Assembly: GCA_036743055.1 (NCBI GenBank)
Contig: DAINQE010000023.1
Location: 1 to 30,592, forward strand
Length of the DNA stretch: 30,592 nucleotides
Direction of reading: 5' to 3'
Source of the DNA: Sabulitectum sp036743055
GTDB lineage: Bacteria; Fermentibacterota; Fermentibacteria; Fermentibacterales; JCC-6
The notes under the pieces are model-generated. The model did no database searches and was not told where the DNA came from. It was given only the letters and a program-made list of their open reading frames with translations. This document shows, one piece after another, positions 1 to 7,524 of this stretch; the stretch's first letter is position 1; each line of letters begins with the position of its first letter. The position numbers and the translations under genes were made by a program.

Positions 1-207
1 GGAAGCGATTCATCCTATGAGATCAGGATCTTCAACGTGGCAGGGGAACTGGTGGACATGTTCAGCGGTAATGCACAGGGAGGTGCTCCCTGGGAAGTTC
101 CATGGAGCACGAAGAACCTGGCGCCGGGTGTGTACTACGTCTGCCTGGAGCTGACCTCCGGCGGAGAGTCCGCAGAGGCCCTTTTTCATGCGGCGGTGAT
201 CAACTGA
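1..207 (+). CDS. Secreted protein, C-terminal fragment with FlgD-like domain
   Basis: This reading frame is open from the window edge and ends at TGA 205-207, so only the last 68 residues are visible. The fragment reads as a small beta-sandwich: an IFNVAGELVDMF strand, then a W-P-W segment, then LAPGVYYVCLEL and a closing AEALFHAAVIN strand. This is the C-terminal FlgD/Ig-like (type IX sorting-like) domain that FCB-group bacteria append to secreted proteins, where it is thought to serve export or surface attachment. The function of the main body cannot be judged. The stop overlaps the next start (TGATG), so it probably belongs to the envelope operon that follows. Confidence 0.75.
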   Translation, partial: GSDSSYEIRIFNVAGELVDMFSGNAQGGAPWEVPWSTKNLAPGVYYVCLELTSGGESAEALFHAAVIN

Positions 208-851
208 TGAGAAGAAGCGTGTTCTTACTGACAGCCATCCTGACCCTGACCGCCTCCGCGGCAGATAAAGGCACGGTCCTCCGTTCCGTGGTGCTCCCCG
301 GTTGGGGGCAGATGCACGCAGGGCACACCACCAGGGGAACCGTATTCATGGGACTGGAAGCCGGCATATGGACAGGAGTGGGAATATCCTACCTCCAGGG
401 CATCTTCTCCCGAGACGACTACAGGAACCTGGCCATGGAGGAGGCGGGCATAGATGTGTCCTCCAGGGATAACGATTTCCAGGACGACGTGGGCAACTTC
501 TCCAGCAGCGAGGAGTACAACGACTACATCAGGAGCCTTGCAAGGTACTATTACCCTGATGATCCCGAAGCCCAGCAGGAGTATTTCGACAGCAACGCCA
601 GGTACGGAGCCGACGGCTGGAGCTGGACCGGAGGCGGTGCCCGGGAGAACTACTCTGATGCCCTCCGTGACAGCAGGGAGTGGTTCCGAAGAACGACCTA
701 CGTTGCCGCCTTCGCCCTTGTGAACAGGGCGGTGAGCGCAATAGACGCCTCACTGCTCGATCCCTCCGAGCCGGGTATATACACTGACCTGGCCTTTCCC
801 GAGAGCGCTGACTTCTCCTCTGTGCGCTTCACCATAGGAGCGAGGTTCTGA
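207..851 (+). CDS. DUF5683-like envelope protein
   Basis: This 214-residue protein starts at ATG 207, which overlaps the upstream stop. The start is favoured because it gives a clean signal peptide (MRRSVFLLTAILTLTASAA). Right after it comes VLRSVVLPGWGQMHAG (residues about 24-39), the LPGWGQ-type motif of DUF5683 proteins, followed by a hydrophobic segment (GTVFMGLEAGIWTGVGISYL). The middle (about 70-160) is acidic and aromatic and carries a YYPDDPEAQQEY stretch. It ends in F, as outer-membrane-associated proteins often do. DUF5683 proteins are small envelope proteins of unknown function in Bacteroidetes and related phyla. The domain call rests on the motif and position only; the function is unknown. 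The stop overlaps the next ATG. Confidence 0.65.
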   Translation: MRRSVFLLTAILTLTASAADKGTVLRSVVLPGWGQMHAGHTTRGTVFMGLEAGIWTGVGISYLQGIFSRDDYRNLAMEEAGIDVSSRDNDFQDDVGNFSSSEEYNDYIRSLARYYYPDDPEAQQEYFDSNARYGADGWSWTGGGARENYSDALRDSREWFRRTTYVAAFALVNRAVSAIDASLLDPSEPGIYTDLAFPESADFSSVRFTIGARF

Positions 852-1935
852 TGGGCCTTTTCACAGTTCTTCTCGCGCTTCTTTCCACGAGCAGGCTGGG
901 CATAGACGGAACCTTCCATTATCCCCAGATACAGCAGATGGACCTCCGCCACGACCCGGCCAATGAGCCCACCGGCCTCCTGGCCGGCAGGGACGGCCCC
1001 CATCAGGTTGGGGACACCATCAACTTCTGGGCCATGGACGAGAGCGGGCCGGTCCCCATGTTCTACCTTACGAGCGCAACCTGCAGGCATTCAGGGGACC
1101 TTTCATACATCTTCGTGGAGGATACCCAGTGGGAGATAACATTCGACCAGGAGGCGGTGGACTCCCTTTCCGCGGCACTTGAGAGCGAAAACGGCATCAT
1201 CGCCACGAACTCAAGGTACTTCGGCGACATTCCCGATCTCATTGACGAAGACCCCAGGGTNNNNNNNNNNNNNNNNNNNNNNNNNNNNNNNNNNNNNNNN
1301 NNNNNNNNNNNNNNNNNNNNNNNNNNNNNNNNNNNNNNNNNNNNNNNNNNNNNNNNNNNNTGAACCCCGGCAACAGGCCTGGCCTGGACTTCACCGGCAT
1401 TGTGGACGATACCCCGTGGAGCGACCCCTGGCATGACCTTCTGGGATTCCAGGGGCAGTACTATGACATTTCCCAGGGGCTCTCCGGAAGCCTTCGTGCG
1501 GAGGGCACCGGTATAGGAAGCCTCAGCGCCTGGCTCCTTCAAGGAGGAAACCTCACGAAGCTGGATACGGGAAGCGCTTTCGATGTTGCCGTGGACCTTG
1601 CGGACGGGGGAACGCTGATGCTTCTCTGCAACAGCTTCGCCGGTCTTTCCATGAACGTCCACGCCGGATCGGTGGGCGGTGCGGGTACCTTCGCGGTTTT
1701 CCCCAATCCCTGCCTGGGAGACCTCTTCTTCCAGTTTAACTCCACCGGGGAGCCTGTCACCCTTTCGGTGTTCGACCAGGCTGGAAACCATGTGGAGACG
1801 GTTACCCTTCAGGCGTCCCAGGGTGAGACGGTGCTCACCTATCCAGGGGCCTCCGAGCTTTCTTCGGGGGTTTACTTCTACCGCTTCCAGCAGGGTTCCA
1901 GAACGGAAACCGGCCGTGTCGCCGTGGTTCGCTAG
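851..1935 (+). CDS. Secreted protein with FlgD-like C-terminal domain, interrupted by assembly gap
   Basis: Two open pieces, 851-1260 and 1361-1935, are most simply one gene split by the N run. The first begins with a signal peptide (MGLFTVLLALLSTSRLG) and includes VGDTINFWAMDE, then a YIFVEDTQWE stretch and a FGDIPDLIDEDPR stretch. These resemble the N-terminal part of hyicolysin-like secreted metallopeptidases, but any HEXXH site would lie in the gap, so peptidase activity is only a possibility. The second piece ends with a FlgD-like domain (FAVFPNPCLGDLFFQFN to GVYFYRFQQGSRTETGRVAVVR). The reading frame differs across the N run, so the true missing length should leave remainder 2 on division by 3; 100 leaves 1. 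A GTG start for the following gene lies inside its last codons. Confidence 0.6.
1261..1360. other. Assembly gap (100 N)
   Basis: Exactly 100 N, the usual placeholder for a scaffold gap of unknown size. It interrupts a secreted-protein gene, and the frame change across it shows the true length is not 100 if both halves belong to one gene. Confidence 0.98.
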
Positions 1936-2599
1936 CGGCCTTCTTACGCTGGCCTGGTCATTCGGCTCGGTTTCTCCATCCGATGTCGCCGTGGACGATT
2001 CAGGGGTTATCTGGGTGCTTTCCGCCGGCGAGCCGGTTCTCACCAGATACCATTCCGACGGTTCCTCGGAAAGGATCGTCATGGATACAGGCGGTCTTCC
2101 CGCAGGGCTTGCGGTTTCTCCCACCGGCATGTGGGCTGTTTCCTTTCCCGCCAGGAACGAGATACTCGTCTTTGACAGGAACGATGTACTGCTGTACACC
2201 GAGACCGCGGAGAATCCCGGCGACCTCGTTTTCCAGGGTATGGACCTGCTGGTGGTGGACACCGCCGCCGGGACACTGGGTCCTCCGGGAGGGGCACCTG
2301 TGGCCAGGGACTGCGCCGGGCGGTCAACCAGGATCAGCCGGGGTCCCGGGGGGGACATGCTCCTGAGCGGGAGGAACGGTGTTCTTCAGCTTAGAACAGG
2401 CGCTTCGCCCACTGTCATCGTTTCCGAGGGGTCAGGCTGCTACACGGAGGAAGGCGTGCTCCTCCTCAGCGGGGGGTACCTTTTCATGTACCGGGGGGAT
2501 ACCCTGGCGACGGGGCTCTCCGCCCCCATGCTGGCCTCTTCCCCCGGCGGGGGACCAGTGGCGCTATGGGGAGCCGACGGCTTAACGGTCCTTGAATGA
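1916..2599 (+). CDS. Secreted propeller-like protein of unknown function
   Basis: This 227-residue protein has no family I can name. I place the start at GTG 1916, inside the end of the previous gene (20-base overlap). That gives a short hydrophobic leader (MSPWFASGLLTLAWSFG), and no better start codon is close by. The mature part repeats short four-strand units such as SPSDVAVDDSGVIWVLSAG, AGLAVSPTGMWAVSF and NPGDLVFQGMDLLVVDTA. This is the pattern of NHL/SMP-30-like beta-propeller blades with a DxxGxxW core. The chain allows only about four or five blades, so it may be a small or partial propeller. It is co-directional with the barrel genes and its stop overlaps the next ATG (ATGA), so it is probably made with them and acts in the periplasm or at the surface. 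Confidence 0.6.
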   Translation: MSPWFASGLLTLAWSFGSVSPSDVAVDDSGVIWVLSAGEPVLTRYHSDGSSERIVMDTGGLPAGLAVSPTGMWAVSFPARNEILVFDRNDVLLYTETAENPGDLVFQGMDLLVVDTAAGTLGPPGGAPVARDCAGRSTRISRGPGGDMLLSGRNGVLQLRTGASPTVIVSEGSGCYTEEGVLLLSGGYLFMYRGDTLATGLSAPMLASSPGGGPVALWGADGLTVLE

Positions 2600-5500
2600 T
2601 CACCCCTTCGATCCTGGTCTTAATTCTGGGGTACACCATTTCCATTGTGAGCCCGGGAAGCGATTTCGTGGACCTCACCGCCGAACCATGGCTGGATCCG
2701 GGAACGATCTCCGTCACCGTCAACGGAGACACTGTCAGCTTCCTGCCCGGGGCAAGGGGAGCTTCCTCCGGGCTGGTGCTTGAACCGGCACCCCTTCCCG
2801 GCGACACCGTCCATATCGCAGCGGACACGCTGCCTGTAACCGCGTCAAAGGTCGTAAGGCTTGACATGACCCCAATGTCTTCCGGCGAGGCCTGTGTTCT
2901 GCCGGAGTACCGTTTCGGGGCCAGGGCTGTCCCCGAGGGGCTCTATATATCAGGAACCAAGAAACTGGGTGTTTCCGTGGGTTCCGGAGGGGGAGTCTCC
3001 CAGGGAACCGAGCTATCCATTCAGGGTCTACTTGCCCCCGGAATAACCGTGGACGGGCGGATAAGCGACAGGGACCTTCCCCTGGGCGCCGCTTCCTCGG
3101 AGATAATCTCCGAGCTGGACAGGATGTACGTGGAGGTGGCCGGGAACTCCTGGAGCGCGGAAATGGGCGACCTGGCATGGGAGGAGACAGGCCCGGTGCC
3201 CTGGCGGAGCGAGGTCTCCGGTTTTCACGGTTCCGTTCATCCCGTGGAGCCCCTGGGCATTTCAGGCGGCTACGGGACCACCGGGAGCGAAAGAAGGCGC
3301 ACCGTCTTCCTCACCGAGGAGGGCGTTCAGGGTCCCTACTCCTTTGCTCCGGAAGGCGGGGTCACCCCTGGAAGCGAGAGGCTCTACCTCGACGGGGAGC
3401 TTCTGGCCCGGGGTACTGGTGCGGACTACCGAATCGACTACCCCGCCGGAATGGTCACCTTCAACACCTCCAGGTTCATAAGGCGCGAACAGCGGGTCGA
3501 GATCACCTACTACCGCCAGGGCGACGGATTCAGGAAGAACATGGGCAGGGGCGGGGCTTCATTCTCCTTCGAAGAGGATTACACCCTTGGTTTCAGCGGG
3601 TTCTCCAGGGTGGACGACACCGGCTCACCCCTGGGTTTCGTGATGACCGACGAGATCGAGGAGGTGCTGAGGAACGCCGGGGAGGATCCCTCCATGGCCT
3701 GGATCGACGGAGGGAGGTTCGTTGGGGAGGGGAACGGAAGCTACTCCCTGGACTCCCTCTCCAGATACATCTGGGAGGGTCCCGGGCAGGGGGACTGGAC
3801 CGTGGAGTTCCAGAAGCCCCCTGAGGGTTACGGCGACTATGTGTACGACTCAGCCGCCGGGGGATATCTCTGGGCGGGGGAAGGTCTGGGAACGCACCTT
3901 CCCAGACGCTACCTGACCATACCATCGTCCACTGGTCTTGCCGGGTTATTCCTGGAGGGAGAAGGCGGCTTCATGGAATCCCTTTCGGTCCACTCCTCGT
4001 TATCGATACGGAAGGGAAACCTCTACGACCCCGTGGGGACCGGGAGGGAGGGCACCCTCTCAGGGGGCACCGCCGGTTTCCGCCCCTGGGGCGACGGTCC
4101 ACTGGTAACCCTTTCCGGCAGGTACGTTTCACAGGGTTTTTCGCCCCCGGACGACATGGACACCGACAGGCAGCTGGAAAGGTGGGGGCTGCCCCCCTCC
4201 TGGAAGGGCCGCGACAGCTTCGGAGAGGCTTCAGTTGCCGGGGAAGCCCTTTCCATATCCGCAGGGGAGAGGTTTCTTGAAGGAGGGGGTACCGCCGCCC
4301 TGGCCGACGCTTCGCTGGACCTGCAGCCGGGAAACATGTGGATCACCGTCTACTCCAGCGGTCTCTTCCGCAGGGGAAGCCCCCTTCTGATACCCGGGGA
4401 CAGGGGTCTCTTCGGAGCGGATGTTTCCATTGAAGCTGGAGCTTTCACTCCTTTCCTCAGCCCTTCATTCACCGGAGAGAGCTGGGGCGACAGCCTGTCG
4501 GGGAGCCTCTATTCTGGAGATGCCGGGGTGGTGCACCAGTCTGGAGGCTGGAGGTCCGAGATCTCCCTGGGAGGGGAGATTGACCTCAGAACGGGAACCG
4601 GTTTCCCTGAAAGGACATTCAGGATGGCCATGTCCACGAGGAGCAGCGGTGTATCATGGAACACAAGGGGCTCCGTTCAGCATTCCACGGGCTGGTTCAC
4701 CGGAGGGGGCACCACCAGTTCCGAGGCTGTGGATCTGGGGTATTCAGGCCGGTTCGGAGGGATGTGGTTCTACTGCGACTACGACGCCGGAGGCTACATT
4801 TCCAGGGAGATGGACATAGTATACACATGGGTGGGACAGGGGAACGGGAACTACTCTTTTGACCCTGGAACAGGAGAGTACTATCCCGACCCATCCGGGG
4901 ATTATGTGCAGAGCTTCATCCCCGGTCAGGGGGACACCAGGATCCTCGAGGCAGCCCTTTCCGGGGGATTCACATGGGCGGATTCCGCCGGGGGAGCAGG
5001 GGTGGACGGCAGTTTCGGCCTCTCCGCATCGGACCCCGACGACAGACTGGCAACCTACACACTGGCGGGAGCCTTCGATACAGGAGCTCCAGGGGAATGG
5101 AACGGAAGCATTTCCCCATATCTGGCCTGGGATGACGGCACGATGAGAAGACTTACCCTGCGTATCTCCGGCTACGACCGGAGGGAGGACTACAGCGGGG
5201 TGGGAACCACCAGGGAGTACTACAGGAAGCTGGAGGCGGTCCCTGTACTGAGACCCCTGGAGAATCTGGAGACGCGATTCTCAGGATTTACGGCGAGCCG
5301 CAGAAGGAACCTTTACGGAGCCAGGGTCACCGCCGAGAACGGATTCTCGGCGGATCCGGTGATACTGTTCCCCTGGGGTCTGGATGCCGGACTGAAGGTA
5401 TCGGTTGAGAACCGCCGGGAACCCGACGGCCTGCTGGACATCACCGGATGGGGACTGGAACCCCATATCTCTCTCGGCGCCGGAGGATGGACCGCCTCCG

Positions 5501-5712
5501 GGGCATTTACCTCATGGTACCTTCCCGGGGAGGAGACCATACCGGTGTGGTTCTTCGAGGGCAGGCAGGGGGGCTGGACCCTTCAGCCGTCCGTCACACT
5601 GGGCAGGAACCTTAGCAGGTGGTTCAGATTGAGCGCTTTCTACACCGGAAGGAAGAGGACCGGTTCCCCCTGGGAGCAGAGCGGCGGGCTGGAAGGAACG
5701 GTGAACTTCTGA
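2596..5712 (+). CDS. Large surface/outer-membrane beta-barrel-like protein
   Basis: This 1038-residue protein starts at ATG 2596, overlapping the upstream stop, with a hydrophobic signal (MITPSILVLILGYTISIV). A head domain is followed at about residues 255-310 by a unit reading GSERLYLDGELLARG, then DYRIDYPAGMVTF and RVEITYYRQGDGF. This resembles the short DYxIDYxxGxITF module of SprA-type and related giant outer-membrane proteins of the FCB group. The rest is rich in Gly, Ser, Tyr and Trp with alternating hydrophobic residues, as in a large barrel, and it ends in EGTVNF with a terminal Phe. A GEGNGSYSLDS motif near residue 380 recurs as GQGNGNYSFDPGTGEYYPD near residue 750. Just downstream lies an Omp85 gene, so a role in export or surface display is plausible. 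The exact family is uncertain. Confidence 0.6.
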   Translation: MITPSILVLILGYTISIVSPGSDFVDLTAEPWLDPGTISVTVNGDTVSFLPGARGASSGLVLEPAPLPGDTVHIAADTLPVTASKVVRLDMTPMSSGEACVLPEYRFGARAVPEGLYISGTKKLGVSVGSGGGVSQGTELSIQGLLAPGITVDGRISDRDLPLGAASSEIISELDRMYVEVAGNSWSAEMGDLAWEETGPVPWRSEVSGFHGSVHPVEPLGISGGYGTTGSERRRTVFLTEEGVQGPYSFAPEGGVTPGSERLYLDGELLARGTGADYRIDYPAGMVTFNTSRFIRREQRVEITYYRQGDGFRKNMGRGGASFSFEEDYTLGFSGFSRVDDTGSPLGFVMTDEIEEVLRNAGEDPSMAWIDGGRFVGEGNGSYSLDSLSRYIWEGPGQGDWTVEFQKPPEGYGDYVYDSAAGGYLWAGEGLGTHLPRRYLTIPSSTGLAGLFLEGEGGFMESLSVHSSLSIRKGNLYDPVGTGREGTLSGGTAGFRPWGDGPLVTLSGRYVSQGFSPPDDMDTDRQLERWGLPPSWKGRDSFGEASVAGEALSISAGERFLEGGGTAALADASLDLQPGNMWITVYSSGLFRRGSPLLIPGDRGLFGADVSIEAGAFTPFLSPSFTGESWGDSLSGSLYSGDAGVVHQSGGWRSEISLGGEIDLRTGTGFPERTFRMAMSTRSSGVSWNTRGSVQHSTGWFTGGGTTSSEAVDLGYSGRFGGMWFYCDYDAGGYISREMDIVYTWVGQGNGNYSFDPGTGEYYPDPSGDYVQSFIPGQGDTRILEAALSGGFTWADSAGGAGVDGSFGLSASDPDDRLATYTLAGAFDTGAPGEWNGSISPYLAWDDGTMRRLTLRISGYDRREDYSGVGTTREYYRKLEAVPVLRPLENLETRFSGFTASRRRNLYGARVTAENGFSADPVILFPWGLDAGLKVSVENRREPDGLLDITGWGLEPHISLGAGGWTASGAFTSWYLPGEETIPVWFFEGRQGGWTLQPSVTLGRNLSRWFRLSAFYTGRKRTGSPWEQSGGLEGTVNF

Positions 5713-7040
5713 TGCATATCTGCCTGTTGTCCATTCTTTCCGCAGCGGCCCTGGAGGTCTCCGGGTCCCCACCCTTCCCCCCGCTGCCCGATTCCGTCTC
5801 GCTGGAAACATCCGCGGTGGAACAGCTCACCGCCGGGGTACTGGACTGGTATCTCAGCAGGGGATACCCCTTCGCCGCCGTGGCTTTGTATCCCTCTTCC
5901 CGGGATACCCTGGTGGTCCACACAGTTCCGGGAAGGCATGCCCTTCTGGAAGAGATCGTTTTCCCCGATACGGTGAGGACACGGGCTTCGGTCCTTCTTC
6001 GAGGTTTGGAGACGGAGTGCGGTGAGCCGTACTCGTACCAGGATGTGGAACTCTGGCTGGAATCGCTGGAAAGGTTTCCCTTCGTGGAGTCAGCCGGACC
6101 CTGCGGTGTTCACCTTGGTCCCGGGGGAAACATCGTCCTTGTGGTGCCGGTGGAGGAGAGTCCCCCCGGCTGGTTCTCCGGGGATCTGGACTTCACTTCC
6201 TCAGGCGGTTTCACAGGAGGCGGAGAGATAGTCTTCACCAGCATTTTCGGAACCGGCAGAAGGCTTGAGCTCAGGGGTGCCGCGGTCCAGTGGGGCGGTC
6301 TTGACGCGTCTGCCCTTTACCGGGAGCCCTGGATACTCGGTTCCCCGGTATCCGCTGAATTCGCCGCGTCACAGGAGGTTCCCGACAGCGGCAGCGTTAT
6401 CCGGGAGCTGTCCGGCAACCTGCTCATGGGCATCGGGCCCCTGGAGGTATCCGGGGGCGGCGGTTCCTGGAGAAGCTACCCCTCCCAGGGAGGCGACGAG
6501 AGTTACAGATACGCTTCAGCTGGCCTTTCATGGGACCTTACGAAAAGGGTTCCCCAGGGAAGGGCTGGGTTCTCCGGGAGGGTGAACACCGATGCGGGAA
6601 CGGCATCGGGAACGGACTCCACCTATTTTCTGACCAGGGCCGACGGAGCCATGAAATACCAATGGTTCAGGAGCGCGGTGGGTCTCGGGGCATCCGTCAT
6701 GGCCGGGGGCACCCTGGGAGGTGTCCGTCCCTCCACCATGGTGACCAGGCTCGGGGGATACGGTTCCATAAGGGGCTACCCGGAGGATTCATGGCGGGCG
6801 GCTGAATGGGGAGTGATCTCCCCGGAGATATCCCTGGGCGAAACGGCGACAAGGCTCTACGCCTTCCTGGACGCGGGGATCCTCAGGACCGGTGAAGGCG
6901 TAATGGAGTACCCTGTATCCGCAGGAGCGGGGATAAGAGGTGTCTCAGGGGGGCTGGGCTTCGATGCCGGGGCGGGTTATCCCCTGGACAGGGGCGTGGA
7001 ATCGGCCCGTTTCTACCTTTCAGCCAGGGTGAGCATATAG
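5712..7040 (+). CDS. Omp85-family outer-membrane protein (POTRA plus barrel)
   Basis: This 442-residue protein starts at ATG 5712, overlapping the upstream TGA, with leader MHICLLSILSAAALEV. Residues about 30-155 look like one or two POTRA domains (VLDWYLSRGYPFAAVAL, a middle YSYQDVELWLESLERFPFV helix and a VVPVEESPP strand). From about 158 on, alternating strands of the type GFTGGGEIVFTSIFGTGRRLELRG form a barrel. The segment GGYGSIRGYPEDSW contains R354-G355-Y356, which matches the conserved RGF/RGY motif of the Omp85 inward loop. The end, RFYLSARVSI, is a typical last strand. Family members insert or export outer-membrane proteins. At 442 residues it is shorter than BamA, so it is more likely a TamA/FhaC-like or specialised partner of the large surface protein encoded just upstream. 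Confidence 0.8.
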   Translation: MHICLLSILSAAALEVSGSPPFPPLPDSVSLETSAVEQLTAGVLDWYLSRGYPFAAVALYPSSRDTLVVHTVPGRHALLEEIVFPDTVRTRASVLLRGLETECGEPYSYQDVELWLESLERFPFVESAGPCGVHLGPGGNIVLVVPVEESPPGWFSGDLDFTSSGGFTGGGEIVFTSIFGTGRRLELRGAAVQWGGLDASALYREPWILGSPVSAEFAASQEVPDSGSVIRELSGNLLMGIGPLEVSGGGGSWRSYPSQGGDESYRYASAGLSWDLTKRVPQGRAGFSGRVNTDAGTASGTDSTYFLTRADGAMKYQWFRSAVGLGASVMAGGTLGGVRPSTMVTRLGGYGSIRGYPEDSWRAAEWGVISPEISLGETATRLYAFLDAGILRTGEGVMEYPVSAGAGIRGVSGGLGFDAGAGYPLDRGVESARFYLSARVSI

Positions 7041-7041
7041 G

Positions 7042-7524
7042 TCAGGTCCAGTCATCCACCTCGATGACGTTCCAGAATCCGGGCAGGGGGTTTTCGCAGA
7101 GCCTGGTGTACATCTTCTCCACCTTCTCCCGCTCCACCCCGTGTATGTTCCTTGAGTGGGCCAGAGCCGCGTCCGCCTTCAGCCTGACGATGCGCACGGG
7201 TATCCCGTAGGCCGTGGAAAGGGAGTAGTAGGGGGCTATCTCCCAGGAGCAGATGTTGGTGTTGTCCACCGCCAGGGTCACCGGGCAGCTGTCGTCCGGG
7301 CATCCCGCAAGCTCGATAAGCCTTTCAGTGAACGCCCTGAGGCACCTGGCGTGGGCCTCCGCAAGCCTTTCGGGATCGAAACGGTATCTTCCGCTTCGGT
7401 CCATGAAGAAACTGTCCGCGCTGAAAACCTCAGTCATCCACGGGTTGGTGTTCTTCCTTATCCATGTGGACTTCCCCGCGCCTGGAATGCCGCTGGCTAT
7501 TATCACCTCAGCTACCCTGCCCAT
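7042..7524 (-). CDS. Small P-loop kinase (polynucleotide kinase/N4BP2-like)
   Basis: This 160-residue protein has a Walker A motif near its start (IIASGIPGAGKST, residues about 8-20) and a VFSADSFF segment. A TLAVDNTNICSWEIAPYY region follows, then IVRLKAD and a basic region with NIHGVEREKVEKMYTRL. This order matches the small P-loop kinases related to polynucleotide kinase and NEDD4-binding protein 2, in which the D-N-T-N segment follows the core strand. The substrate cannot be told. The start at 7524 is preferred because GAGGGG lies a few bases upstream; a start at 7560 would lengthen it by 12 residues. It overlaps the end of the upstream regulator gene by 17 bases and is presumably translated from the same message. 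It converges on the Omp85 gene with one base between the stops. Confidence 0.8.
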   Translation of the reverse strand: MGRVAEVIIASGIPGAGKSTWIRKNTNPWMTEVFSADSFFMDRSGRYRFDPERLAEAHARCLRAFTERLIELAGCPDDSCPVTLAVDNTNICSWEIAPYYSLSTAYGIPVRIVRLKADAALAHSRNIHGVEREKVEKMYTRLCENPLPGFWNVIEVDDWT

